A stretch of DNA of 64,000 bases. Origin: Hysterangium stoloniferum (taxonomy: Eukaryota; Basidiomycota; Agaricomycetes; Hysterangiales; Hysterangiaceae). Position numbers and translations under genes: made by a program. The notes under the pieces are model-generated. The model was not told the DNA's origin. It saw only the letters and a program-made list of their open reading frames with translations, and did not search any database. The DNA is taken from NCBI GenBank assembly GCA_015178975.1, contig WHVD01000020.1, positions 496,001 through 560,000 of the forward strand. The letters are read 5' to 3'. Shown here piece after piece: positions 10,441 to 20,530 of this stretch (positions are counted from its first letter, which is position 1; every line of letters begins with the position of its first letter).

Positions 10441-10550
10441 ACCCGTTTATTAAACCTGATATAACGTTCTGCCAATCCTGGAGTATACCATATTTACACA
10501 ATGTACCTGCCGCTGTGATGGGATCGAGCGGCGTGGCGACCCGACGAGGG

Positions 10551-12169
10551 TCAGAGCTGCCTGCAGGCTCCTGCTCCGTGGTCTTTCTCGAAGCAGATGC
10601 TACAGGCATGTGTATTGATGCAATTGTCGCCCCGCTTGCACTGGGATCCCAGTGCCCAGCCGAAGCAGAACTGCTTGCCGTCGGGGGCTGCAAGGGTGTG
10701 CTTGTTTCTGGTGCTCTGGACAATGGGGGCAGCGTTCTTCCCTGCTGTGGTGAGCCTGGCACTGCAATCTGCTGGAAAGTGTCCCTGTGCTCCACACCGA
10801 AAACAGTGCGACCTCTCCCCCTTGGAGCGTGGTTTCTTTCGAGAAGCCGACAGATGGGTTGGGGGCCCTGCTGAGCACGGGCGCTTTGGAGGGGTGACTG
10901 ATGGGCCACTAGTCCTTGATGCCTGAAGTGCCGCTCGCGTCGAAATGACGGTGAGTGCATTGGTATCCAAGCAGCCTAAGTCGTGGGCGAGGTTGCGGGC
11001 CGCTGCCTCCCTTTGCTGGGTGTCATAGTCCATAGCGACCTCCCAACTATGCGACTTCGCGATGGTTGTTACGATGGAGTGGTGCGCCATGAGTGCAGTG
11101 GCTCGGGCATCCCCACCATGTGCCCTTGTGCGGTCAACTGCCGCTGCTGCAGCAGCTAGCCAGTCAATGATGCTAATCCCTTTCTCGTTCTCACGATCTA
11201 GCCCTTTGGCCATGATGCTGCCGGATGGTGAGAAGGTAAATTCTTCTGTGCCCCGTTCCGCCTTCCGGCGAGCCTCTGTTGTGAGTGCTGTGTAAGGGAC
11301 GTAGTGCAAGTTCCTAAAGGCTTCCTCCACTTTCCGTGGTATAGCTGAAAGGTGCAAAGGTGGGAGGGGATCGTAAACGCCTGAACGATGCAAAAGGAAA
11401 GGAAAAAAAAAAAAAAAAGGAAAGGAAAGGCCATCAGCCAGGAGGGGGTAAATGACCCCCGCCTGGCCCGATTGGCTGCCTGCCCCTGCATCCTTCAGAC
11501 GGCAGTATGGCAACATGGGATGCACTCTCCCGATCGCAACACGATCCTTCTGGGAGCCAGCAGCACCCCAGGTCAGAATGGTTGGGCTGAAATGCCCGCA
11601 TACTGCAAGGCGCCCCAGATGGATAAGGTGCTGCATGCTGCAAGCACCACCGATGGAAATGACCACGGCTACTGCAGGAAGGGGGAGGGGGAGGGAAGGC
11701 ACTCACGGATCTCTAAAGCATTGGCTTTGAACCCTGGGATGATATCTGGGACTGGGGTCCTCCTGCTGACCTTGGAAGTGTCAGCATTCAGTGCCGCAGC
11801 GTTGGCCCACTGCACTGTGTCAGGGTCGGAGAATAATCTCATAACGCCTGGGGGACCTTCAGGTGCTGCCGTGCCCACCTGCTCGCTGGGGGTGCAACTG
11901 CTTGCCAGTGTGCTCTGCTGGGCCATTAGTAGTGCAATCTGGGTGTCTAGGCGTTCGAGTTCGCTTGCTGGCAGCTGAGGGCCTGTGGGTTGGTTCTGCT
12001 CATTGCCATCAGGGCTGTCAGCCTGTGGTATAGCAGAGGAACCAGCCGCCACCGCCGCTGCGGACCGTGGTAACTCCATCCTCGTGTTGTCGTGGTGTGC
12101 GGTGTGCTGCTCACCTAAGTTGATGCCTAAGTGTGCGAACACCCCATGAGGCGCAGGTCCAGTTGTCAT
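10551..12169 (-). CDS. Gag-like protein with CCHC and CCCH zinc fingers, one intron
   Basis: Spliced model: exon 12169-11707, intron 11706-11381 (donor GTGAGT, long polypyrimidine tract, acceptor CAG), exon 11380-10551; 430 aa, in frame. The start chosen is the ATG just inside repeat A1 (MTTGPAPHGVF). The first exon holds ELERLDTQIALLMAQQ (possible helix) and PDIIPGFKANALEIR. The second holds VYDPLPPLHLSAIPRKVEEA, a CCHC knuckle CFRCGAQGHFPADC and a C-x8-C-x5-C-x3-H finger near the C-terminus. These support RNA binding in a virus-like particle. The A-rich run at 11403-11418 is the pyrimidine tract of the intron on the coding strand. The intron is inferred from homology continuity and splice signals. 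Confidence 0.8.
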
Positions 12170-12178
12170 CCTGTAAGA

Positions 12179-12359
12179 TAAAGCGATGAGAAATAGAAGA
12201 AACAAATGATGATATGCTAGAGAGTGAAAGACCGTCGAGAAGAAAAGACGATCACGTCGTCGTAAGAGAAAAGAATGTGGGCGTTCTTCATACGCTCGGC
12301 TGGACGTTGAGTGCCGAACTGCTCCCGGCAAGCCAGGGATTGTGCGGCACTATGAACTA
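12179..12359 (-). repeat. Split direct repeat A1 (element 5' end)
   Basis: 181-bp repeat at the 5' terminus on the minus strand. It ends about 10 bases before the presumed gag start codon, so it probably acts as promoter and leader. Confidence 0.9.
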
Positions 12360-12360
12360 C

Positions 12361-12430
12361 GCAGCGAGCAGTGGGGTTGGTCACAAAGTGACTGCCCCAC
12401 AGTGTAGCAAGGGTTCCCAGACTTGTCATC
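12361..12430. repeat. Hairpin module, copy 2 right part
   Basis: Continuation of the module split by the Ngaro-like element: GCAGCGAGCAGTGGGG, then a hairpin (12371-12400) with GGTCAC/GTGACT stems closing on AAA, then AAGGGTTCCCAGACTTGTC, matching 2041-2110. Confidence 0.8.
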
Positions 12431-12579
12431 CATATAAATGAATTTTGCTTGGTAGGTTGTGGGCACGAAAATACACGAAAATCTGGACTGGGCAAAAAAA
12501 GATGCCAGAAAAATAAAAGGTACCATTAGTGACTCAGCTTTCATTGTTATGGAAGCATGGAAGCAAATTCAGAAGCATT

Positions 12580-12770
12580 TTTGCACTCGCAGGGGTATTT
12601 TTAAGGCCACAGGAGCTTTTCGGCACTTGCAGGGGTATTCTTTAGTGCTGTGGGAGCATTAGTAATATGTGCAAAAGTATTTTCACGCACAGGAGTATTT
12701 TCTGAGGCCGTGGGAGTATTTCTCAAATGTGCAGAACCATTTCACACGCAAATAGACATATTTCCCACGA
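12580..12770. repeat. GGGAGTATT-type minisatellite, second copy
   Basis: Degenerate units built on GTGGGAGTATTTCT, homologous to 2240-2480 and in the same position after the hairpin module. Confidence 0.65.
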
Positions 12771-12889
12771 CACTCCCTGCACCTTCAACAAGCATTTCCC
12801 ATGCTCTTTATGGACACATTTCCCATGCCCTTCAATTTTGATGCCAGGTCGCATATCCCTGGGGGGGTCTATAAGGATTTCTGGGAAAA

Positions 12890-13245
12890 TCTCAATAAAA
12901 TTGGAATAATTCAAATAAAATACAATAAATGAAAATAGAATGTTTAAAAATAAAATAAATTGAAATAAAATATGAGAAATCAAGAAGTAAAAACAATGAA
13001 TAAAATTTAAAAAAATCAAATACAATAAATCCAAATAAAATACAATAAATTAAAATAAAATACAGTAACTCAAAATAAAATACAATATATCAAAATAAAA
13101 TACAATATATCAAAATAAAATACAATATATCAAAATAAAATACAATATATCAAAATAAAATACAGTAACTCAAAATAAACCAAAATAAACCAAAATAAAA
13201 TACAGTAAATCAAAATGAAATACATTAAATCAAAATAAATAGATC
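12890..13245. repeat. AT-rich minisatellite, second copy
   Basis: Units of about 20 bp (CAAAATAAAATACAATATAT). Four consecutive units near 13076-13160 are near identical, indicating recent expansion. Confidence 0.9.
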
Positions 13246-13279
13246 AGGTGAGCACAGTAATTACTTGCAGTTGACAGTC

Positions 13280-13455
13280 AATTTAACCATTGGAACTGTT
13301 GTTTCCTTTGTAACCATTGTTTCCTTTATAACCATTGTGTCCTTTGTAACCTTTGTCTTCTTTGTAACTGTTGTCTCCTTTGTAACCATTGTCTCCTTTG
13401 TAATTGTTGTCTCCTTTGTAACTGTTGTCTCCTTTGTAACCATTGTCTCCTTTGA
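13280..13455. repeat. 18-bp GTAACCATTGTCTCCTTT array
   Basis: About ten 18-bp units, homologous to the degenerate array at 290-930. Open frames through it are artefacts. Confidence 0.85.
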
Positions 13456-13635
13456 ACACTTTCCATTCTTAGAACACTTTCCATTCTTAGAACACTTTCC
13501 GTTCTTAGAACACTTTCCGTTCTTAGAACACTTTCCGTTCTTAGAACACTTTCCGTTCTTAGAACACTTTCCGTTCTTAGAACACTTTCCGTTCTTAGAA
13601 CACTTTCCATTCTTAGAACACTTTCCATTCTTTAA
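13455..13635. repeat. 18-bp GAACACTTTCCATTCTTA array
   Basis: Ten near-identical 18-bp units follow directly, the counterpart of the 930-1937 array but built on a different variant. Confidence 0.9.
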
Positions 13636-13639
13636 ATGC

Positions 13640-13830
13640 CTTTAGTTTGAAAATGGGGAATTGTACTAATCAGGAGGTCCAATTCTACAACACAAAGTGG
13701 AGCTTGGCTTCAATATATGTGTTGCGCCCTCACATGAACTGTTAGGGTGCTCCAGTATTTCAAACAAAGTGGATAGTATGATAAAGACTTACCTCAGTTG
13801 ACCAGAGGGCCAAAAATAATATAAATCTGT
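13640..13830. repeat. Dispersed repeat shared with 45970-46140
   Basis: Sequence around GTGGAGCTTGGCTTCAA and GGGTGCTCCAGTATTTCAAA reappears at 45990-46090 with about 80% similarity by eye. Probably a retroelement fragment. Confidence 0.6.
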
Positions 13831-14155
13831 ATAATTCTTCTACTCGGTATTCGAGATGATCACTGACTGTTATACTAAATCACTCACATGTCATTATTAA
13901 TATTTCGAATGCAGGATATCGAGATGCCGCTACATAGCATTAGGAAGTCGCCAACTTGTTTTGCTGGAATATAATGGAGTCATCGGGAACGTTTACTAAC
14001 AGCGCATACTTCATTTGTGCAGCAGCAGACTGCAACACCCTCAGCCCGCTCAACCACCCCACCACCACATGCCGCATCCTCGCCTCTCCCGAATTCCTCC
14101 CCGCACAACCCCGTGGACTCTCAACCTCACTTCCACCGCGGTACTAGCAAAAGTA
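13830..14155 (+). pseudogene. Saccharopine-reductase-like fragment
   Basis: Carries the recurring AATCTGTATAATTCTTCTAC to GATATCGAGATGCCGC segment and then coding-like sequence (NTLSPLNHPTTTCRILASPE) that aligns with the saccharopine reductase region of the fusion gene at 38.75-41.15 kb ([17 protein letters not shown]). It ends abruptly at about 14150. It is an isolated piece of the amplified module, separated from the rest by retroelement and satellite DNA. Confidence 0.7.
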
Positions 14156-14159
14156 TTCT

Positions 14160-14520
14160 AAAAGGTGTGAGGTGCCAAATAACACTTATACACGGAATGG
14201 ATAAAAAGAGAGCATCAGAAACAGAGACAGAATCCCTAAAGGGGTAGTTTACAACAAAACAGGTTTTGGGATGCTGAGGAGGTGGTACCATGTTCTGGGG
14301 ACTCTGATGTTGGGGTGCCAGACGGTTACAAGGGTAAGAACAAGTTATGGAGGCTGAAAGACAGGGATGTCAATATAAACCAAGTGTGGGAGTCCCAAGG
14401 TGGTGGCTCTATGGTCCAAGGTACTGATGTGGGATCCTGGAAAGGTTATCAAGGTAAAATCAAGTTGTGGGGGCCTGAAAGGGTGAGGATCCTAACAGTG
14501 GTGAAGTCATGCAATTGTTT
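14160..14520. other. No gene seen; imperfect internal duplication
   Basis: Two related segments (about 14295-14370 and 14425-14495, sharing GGTTAC/TCAAGGTAAAATCAAGTT-type sequence) form an imperfect tandem duplication. Nothing else is recognisable. Confidence 0.5.
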
Positions 14521-16360
14521 ATTACTCTCTTTCCTCCAGTGAGTGCATGTACCATTTCCTTCTCTTTCTCTGATCATCCTCCTCTCTCTTTTCTCCAGGA
14601 GGTGCATGTACCCTTTCCTCCTCTCTTTGTCCTCTTCTGATTGGCCTCCTCTCTCTTTCTTCCGGTTGGTGCATGTACCCCTCCTGTCTCTTTCCTCCAG
14701 CCAGTGCATGTTGTGTTTCCTTCTTCCTCCATCCTCCTCTGATCAGCCTCCTCTCTCTTTCATCCAGTGAGTGCATCTACCGTTTCCTTCTCTCTTTGTA
14801 CTCCTTTGATCGTCCTCTCTCTTTTCTCCAGGAGGTGCATGTACCCTGTCTTTCTTTTTTCATCCTCCTCTGATCGGCCTCCTCTCTTTCCTCCAGGAGG
14901 TGTGTGTACTGTTTCCTTCTCTCTTCATCCTCCTCTGATCTCCTATTCCTCCAGTTGGTGCATGTACCATTTCCTTCCCTCTCCATCCTCCTCTCATCTG
15001 GCCCCTCTCTTTGCTCCAGGTGGTGTATTTACCCTTTCCTTCTCTCTCCATCCTCCTCTGACCAGCCTCCTCTCTCTTTCCTCCAGGAGGTGTGTGTTCC
15101 ATGTCCTTCCCTCTCTGTCCTCCTCTCATCCGGCCCCTCTCTTTGCTCCAGGTAGTGCATATACCCTTTCCTTCTCTCTCAGTCCTCCTCTGACCAGCCT
15201 CCTCTCTCCTTCCTCTGGGAGGTGTGTACCCTTCTCTCTCCATCCTGCTCTAATTGGCCTCCTCTCTCTTCCCTCTAGCTGGTGCATGTACCGTTTCCTT
15301 CCACTGTCCTCCTCTGATCTGCCCTCTCTCTTTCCTCCAGTTGGTGGGTGTACCATCTCTTTCTTCTGTCCTCCTCTGACAGACCTCCTCTCTCTTTCAT
15401 CCAGCTAGTGCGAGTACCATTTCCTTCTCTCTCCATCCTCCTCTGATTGGGCCCCTCTCTCTTTCCTCCAGGTGATGCATGTACCATTTCCTTCCCCCTT
15501 TGTCCTTGGATCATCCTCTCTCTTTCCTCCAGGTGGTGTGTACCCTTTCCTGCTCTCTCCATCCTGCTCTGATTGGCCTCCTCTCTTTCCTCCAGCCAGT
15601 TTGTGTACTGTTTCCTTCTCTTTCTGTCCTCCTCTGATCGGACTCCTCTCTTTCCTCCAGTTGGTGTGCACCGTTCCCTTCTCTCTTTGTCCTCCGATTG
15701 ACCTCCTTTCTCTTCCTCCAGTTGGTGCATGTACCATTTCCTGCTCTCTCCATCCTGCTCTGATCAGCCTCCTCTCTCTTTTCGCCAGGAGGTGCGTGTA
15801 CTATGTCTTTCTCTCTTCATCCTCCTCTGATTGGCCTCCTCTCTCTTTCCTCTAGGCAGTGTGTGTATCATTTCCTTCTCTCTTCATCTTGCTCTGATCA
15901 GCCTTTTCTCTCTTTCCTACAGTCGGTGCATGTACACTTTCCTCCTCTCTTCGTCTCCCTGATCAGCCTCCTTTTTCCTCCAGGATGTATGTGTACCCAT
16001 TCCTCCACTTTGTCCCCTTCTGATCAGTCTCCTCTCTCTTTCCTCCAGGATGTGCATATACCCATTCCCCTTCGATCAGCCTCCTCTCTCTTTCCTCCAG
16101 GATGTGTGTGTAGCCTTTCCTTTTCTCTTTGTTGTCCTCTGATTGGCCTCCTCTTTCCTCTAGGCATGTGCCCCTTTCTTCATCCCACTGGCCTCCTCTC
16201 TCTTCCCTCCAGTCAGTTTGTGTACCCTTTCCTTCTCCTGTCATCCTCCTCTGACCACCCTGCTTTCTCTTTCATCCAGGATGTTCGTGTATTGTTTGCT
16301 TCTCTCTTCATTTTCTTCTGATCCCTCTTTCCTCCAGTTTGTGCATGTGCCCCTTTCCTC
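14520..16360. repeat. Polypyrimidine tandem array, ~64-bp unit
   Basis: About 28 degenerate units of the form CTCTCTTTCCTCCAG, GTGGTGCATGTACC, TTTCCTTCTCTCTCCATCC, TCCTCTGATCGGCCTC. One strand is almost pure C+T, and long ORFs on both strands are compositional artefacts. Each unit carries a pyrimidine tract followed by CAG. Confidence 0.92.
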
Positions 16361-16362
16361 TA

Positions 16363-16445
16363 GCCTATAAGCTGAAGCCAAGTCCTACCAGATTCCCGCG
16401 GGTTTCTCCGGAGACCCGGCTAGGACTTGGCTTCAGCTTATAGGC
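16363..16445. repeat. Perfect 25-bp inverted repeat / hairpin
   Basis: Arms 16363-16387 and 16421-16445 are perfect reverse complements (GCCTATAAGCTGAAGCC...). The 33-nt centre contains its own palindrome (TCTCCGGAGA). It lies exactly between the polypyrimidine array and the 21-bp array. Confidence 0.9.
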
Positions 16446-16504
16446 TGCGCCCTTGCTAGATCGTGTTGTCCAATTTCAAACAGACGGACAGGAATCCCGG
16501 GGAG

Positions 16505-16796
16505 TCTGGGCAGGGTTCATGGGTCATAGGTCGTAAGTCGGAGGTCGTGGGTTGTAAGTTGGAGGTCGTGGGTTGTAAGTTGGAGGTCGTGGGTTGTAAG
16601 TTGGAGGTCATGGGTTGTAAGTTGGAGGTCGTGGGTTGTAAGTTGGAGGTCTTGGGTTGTAAGTTGGAGGTCGTGGGTTGTAAGTTGGAGGTCATGGGTT
16701 GTAAGTTGGAGGTCATGGGTTGTAAGTTGGAGGTTGTGGGTTGTAAGTTGGAGGTCGTGGGTTGTAAGTCGGAGGTCGTGGGTCGTGAGTCGAGAT
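16505..16796. repeat. 21-bp minisatellite (about 13 copies)
   Basis: Unit GGTCGTGGGTTGTAAGTTGGA repeated with few changes. ORFs through it give heptapeptide repeats and are artefacts. Confidence 0.95.
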
Positions 16797-16881
16797 AGTT
16801 GAGAGAGATAGATGTGCCGGAGCCTGTGGGCTCTGACTAGTTAAAGCGATGTGAATCAAGTAAGGTTTTTGGAGCGGAAAA

Positions 16882-17413
16882 TGTTACTAGATTACTGGGG
16901 GGAATCTAAGCTAATTTTCTGACTGGATTGTATGTACAACATCTGCCAGTTTATATAGACCATGGAGTGAATGACATACCAAATCCAGTAATGATGAAAC
17001 GAAACTAACAAAACATAAAATGGGAATAGTAAACACCAAATTGGTGTTAAGAATGGAATGGAGCGGAGTCCGAATCATGACAAAGCATAACCCATAACGG
17101 GAAACGGAGCGGGAGCGGAGTCCTAAATCGTGACAGGTCATTTGACTAAAATGGGAACGGCGCTCGATTAGAGTAGTGACGGGATTCTGAGTGGGGTCCA
17201 GTGACTGATGCGTAGGACGAAGACGGACATAGACAGAGATGGAGTCCGGGGGAAGTCCGGTGACTGATATGTGTCGTAATGAGGTCGAATGTAACAAGTC
17301 TTGACGTAACGGAGTCCAGGCGGGAAATTCTTTAAACAGACAATTGGTGCTTGTAGCATGTGGGGGTGTACAGGTTAGTGCCCGGAGTCTGGCGGGATTG
17401 TCCGATCGTAACA
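16882..17413 (-). mobile_element. Ty3/gypsy 3' LTR
   Basis: 532 bp with terminal inverted hexanucleotides TGTTAC...GTAACA. On the minus strand it is preceded by a purine-rich tract (17414-17431) as expected for a polypurine tract before a 3' LTR. Read with the minus-strand chromodomain at 18.8-19.05 kb, this places the element in minus orientation. No matching 5' LTR was found in the window. Confidence 0.75.
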
Positions 17414-17431
17414 GTACCCTCCCTTTATGCC
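17414..17431 (-). other. Putative polypurine tract
   Basis: On the minus strand CATAAAGGGAGGGTAC sits directly before TGTTACGATC, the LTR edge. Confidence 0.65.
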
Positions 17432-17563
17432 GAAGTCCCAAAGAGGCTCTAGACCCAGATAAGGTTCTTGTCAGCTACGCGCATGTGTCAAAAGTCATGT
17501 CGGTTACACGTATGTGTCAAAGAGTCATGTGATCTGGAAGGTAAGGTTCAAACGCGACGAGCC

Positions 17564-17573
17564 TATATATAAA
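17564..17573 (+). promoter_or_regulatory. TATA box of antisense gene
   Basis: TATATATAAA lies 51 bp before the ATG at 17624, on the plus strand. Confidence 0.6.
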
Positions 17574-17623
17574 TTTGAAAAAATAGAAATTTCTTCTTCT
17601 TTATTACCCCCATCATCGATAAC

Positions 17624-18635
17624 ATGGGACCAAAGCCCATGCCACGCAAGCCTATGCCAACCGCCAGCCCTTCCACGGGCAGTCAGTACCGGGCGCCGCT
17701 CTCCGCTGCCCAAATCTTGGTGCAGCGGGACGAGCAATGTCGACAGCGAGAAGAGGTGGAGCGAGAAGCCCGGGAGGTCAAGGAGGCCCTGAATAGGGAA
17801 TACCAGGCGGCCGTGGCCGCAGAGGAAGAGGCTGCAAGGCAGAAGCAGAGGGAGGAGGAGGAGGCTACGCGGGTGGCCGCGGAGAAGGCCAGGGTAGCGG
17901 CAGAGAAAGCCCAGGTGGCCGCGGATAGAGCCACAGTTGTTGCAGGAAAGGTAAGTCCCATAATTCAACTTGTCGCTTTTTTTGACTTGGCATTTTCAGC
18001 GCAAGGCAGCGGAAGTCGAGTCCAAGTCTGAGGGGGAGCCAGAATGCCCCAACAAGGTGAGTCTCAGGTCTGTGGGTATACTGTGGAGCTAACCGTATCA
18101 ACAGAAAGCAAGGAAGGTGGCGCCAGTCTGCCTACCAACTCGGAATGACCCACAGTGTTCCGGTTGTAATGACCGGAACACTGAGTGTAATCGGAAGTCC
18201 GGCCGGGGCCCAGGCTGTTACCAGTGCGTGCACCTCAAGGCGAGGTGCTCGCTTGTTCATGAGCAGGCCACGGGGTCCAGTTCACGGGAGAATGGCGGGT
18301 CGGACAGATACTCCGGTCTGGAGGAAGTTTTGGGACGGATCGCCGAGGGCATAGAAGCCCAGAACAAGTTGCTCTGGAAGAGCAACAAGGTCAGTGTTGT
18401 GATGGCGAACGATCTCCGTGCACTCTGTGGGGACCATTTTAGATTCCTGATGGAGTATGCCAGCTTTGTTTATGAGGAGCCGGAGGCTGGGAGTTCCGAG
18501 GAAGCCAGTTTAGATGAGGAGGAGGTGCCCGTAGGAATCATGGAGCTACCTGAGGAGATGAATGAGGCGGGAAAAGCTGAGGTGGAAAAAGAGGCAGGGA
18601 AAAAAGATAGCCCCATCAATGTAGATGAAGAATAG
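17624..18635 (+). CDS. Zn2Cys6-type protein, antisense to a gypsy element
   Basis: Three exons, 17624-17950, 18000-18056 and 18105-18635, with GTAAGT...CAG and GTGAGT...CAG introns of 49 and 48 bp; 304 aa, intact. The N-terminus is basic and Pro-rich, followed by an Ala/Glu-rich coiled-coil-like stretch (about residues 45-105). A cluster C-x2-C-x6-C-x9-C-x2-C-x6-C (Cys146-176) fits the fungal binuclear zinc cluster. The C-terminal half is acidic and ends SPINVDEE. It lies between the chromodomain end of pol and the 3' LTR, in opposite orientation, so it is probably an accessory gene carried by the retroelement rather than a host regulator. Function unknown; DNA binding is inferred from the cluster only. 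Confidence 0.85.
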
Positions 18636-18834
18636 AAGATAGAACTTAATAATAATTGAACATAAAGGTAAAGCGTGAAAAACATAAAAAATAAAAGTCA
18701 AAGCCAAAGTCTGCAGAGAGTCCACTTAAAGACTTGACAAGACATGTCAGAACCTGTAAAAGCAAAGAGAGACATAGGGCGACAGGGAATAATGAAAATG
18801 AGTCCAAACGTAACACGGGGTCTGCGGAGTGTGG

Positions 18835-19056
18835 TCATAGAGAAGATAATGGTCCAGGTTTGAGCGGGTAAGCTGTATGAAAGTCAGTAACGATTTCTGT
18901 GGCATTACCAAGTTCCATGGCCAAAATCCATGAGGTTTCTTCATCGGTGCCCTCGTAACCCACCCACTTGACCAAGTAAAGCAGTTTACAAGTGCATCGA
19001 TGCTTATCAATTTTTGAATCTAAAATCTGTGAGATTTCAAACTCGGGTTCTCCATC
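18835..19056 (-). pseudogene. Ty3/gypsy pol C-terminus with chromodomain
   Basis: The minus strand reads EPEFEISQILDSKIDKHRC, then KLLYLVKWVGYEGTDEETSW and ELGNATEIVTDFHTAYP, stopping at 18835-18837. This is the chromodomain that ends integrases of chromoviruses and targets integration to chromatin. The frame is clean, but the upstream integrase is missing: at about 19056 the sequence switches to reverse transcriptase on the opposite strand. Confidence 0.85.
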
Positions 19057-19451
19057 TGTTTTTCAGCATTTTATCAACGACATTTTCTCTGACATGCTCA
19101 ATGTATGCGTCATTGTTTACTTGGATGACATTCTTATCTACTCTGATAATCCCGCGGAACATGACAAACAAGTCCATGAAGTTCTCTGGAGGCTCAGACA
19201 ACATGGTTTATTCACAAATGGTAAAAAATGTACTTTTGACACGGACTCCGTAGAATACCTAGGTTTCATGATGGGACCTGATGGACTCCGCATGAAAGAA
19301 ACTAAAGTGCAAGTCATCAAAGATTGGCCCGAACCCCGAAAAGTTAAAGATATACAATCCTTCCTCGGCTTTGCCAATTTTTACAGACGTTTTATCCGTG
19401 GATATTCCGACATCACAGTACCCCTTACCTGTCTTATAGGGTCCAGAGGCT
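19050..19451 (+). pseudogene. Ty3/gypsy reverse transcriptase fragment
   Basis: Plus strand: PSVFQHFINDIFSDML, the catalytic YLDDILIYS, then QHGLFTNGKKCTFDTDSVEY, LGFMMGPDGLRM and SFLGFANFYRRFI, which is the palm and thumb of a gypsy RT. It starts after the APSVFQ position and ends soon after the thumb, so it is an internal fragment. It is head-to-head with the chromodomain fragment, indicating an inversion or template switch. Confidence 0.88.
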
Positions 19452-19459
19452 AAGATCAA

Positions 19460-20290
19460 AAAGGGTCATACAGTAAGTCTCAGTCTGGCCAGACACTAGC
19501 AAAAGGATTAAGCAGTATGAACAATACTTAAAAGGTAAATGAAGGTATTATTTCATACACTTCTAAATATGAGAGGGGGCTCTAAATGAGTGTTCTAAGT
19601 CAATATTCAAACTGAAAGATAGTAGTGTACATGATGGGGTTTTATACTAAAGTAAATGGAAGCACAGAGCTGAAAGTGAAGATTTGATATTAGCAGAACA
19701 AAGGAAATTGGGAAACAGAACAGGATATTAAGAAAAGGAATACAAGACAACAGAAAAAAGATAAATATTCTAAGGTGGCAAATGATATGAAGTGATGCAA
19801 AGAATAATGGAATGTCATTAGAACAGAACTGAGATAGACTGGCTGGAAAAGGAAATGAATAAGTGATGTGTTGTTGGGTATCACAATGCCAGAGGACAGT
19901 ATATGTATGTACTGTAGGTTGAAAATACATGGGCCTGAACGATGTGGTTCTTAACAGAAAGGTTCTAAATCCATGTTTGAACTGGAGATTAGTAGAATAC
20001 AAGACAATAATTTATCCTAAAAGATTCAATGACAGACAGATGAGTGGAATGGAAGGAAAGTGGGGTATGAATATGAAAAAGAATAAATGGGGAGCTAGAA
20101 TCTGCAGAAATCCCCAATATGACATAGGGGAAGGGTAATCACAGCCATATGGGAAGTTGGAAGTCCAATTGTGAAACAAAAAACCTGACACTTCAAGAGA
20201 AACAAACTGAGGAAGAATATAAATACTATTCCAAGCCAAATATGTAGTGTTTAAAAATGTTATTATTGATCCATGAATAAGTATTCAGCA
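19460..20290. other. AT-rich retroelement-like remnant
   Basis: No coding gene. TCTAAGTCAATATTCAAACT and GTGTACATGA...TTTTATACTA recur at 46230-46290, suggesting LTR-like fragments of one family. The two copies are diverged and no termini were found. Confidence 0.45.
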
Positions 20291-20449
20291 AGGTTCCAAA
20301 AGGAGACTGACTTATGTTTTTTAGGTTCAGTAAATTTACAAATGTATATAATGTACATAATTCTAAATAATGTAAAATTTAATCACTTTAAAATAAGTCT
20401 CTGAATCAGATGCTGATGTAATGTTTAAAGACATTATTATTGATTCACC

Positions 20450-20530
20450 AGGTCGCAAAGTGACCGAGTAAAGTTGTAGGTGGTAGCATGGTGGGGGCTT
20501 GCCCCCCATGGGTCACAGCCTTGTTGATCT
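20450..20530. repeat. Hairpin module relative, copy 3
   Basis: Contains GGTCGCAAAGTGACC and GGGGGCTTGCCCCCC, the two hairpins of the module at 1976-2140 but in changed order and spacing. Confidence 0.5.

Larger units (their letters stand above)
7159..12360 (-). mobile_element. Ngaro/DIRS-like tyrosine recombinase retrotransposon
   Basis: 5.2-kb element in the order gag, RT-RNase H, tyrosine recombinase on the minus strand. It is bounded by split direct repeats in the order A1-ORFs-B1-A2-B2: A1 12179-12359 and A2 7384-7564 (181 bp each), B1 7566-7665 and B2 7159-7258 (100 bp each). B1 abuts A2, as expected if that junction templates the circular intermediate. Flanks GAGCCT and GCAGC join without target duplication to match the empty site at about 2038, as known for YR retroelements. 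The structure is complete but the recombinase has lost both catalytic arginines. Confidence 0.9.

Noticed and set aside
9857-10960. 367-codon minus-strand ORF overlapping gag and RT
   Set aside because: Only a short stretch at 10441-10550 resembles the family; the rest is a shadow of gag and RT.
14543-16321. Multiple 70-210 codon ORFs in the pyrimidine-rich array
   Set aside because: They arise from biased composition and occur on both strands in several frames at once.
16456-16798. Heptad-repeat ORFs in the 21-bp array
   Set aside because: Minisatellite artefact; no coding evidence outside the repeat.
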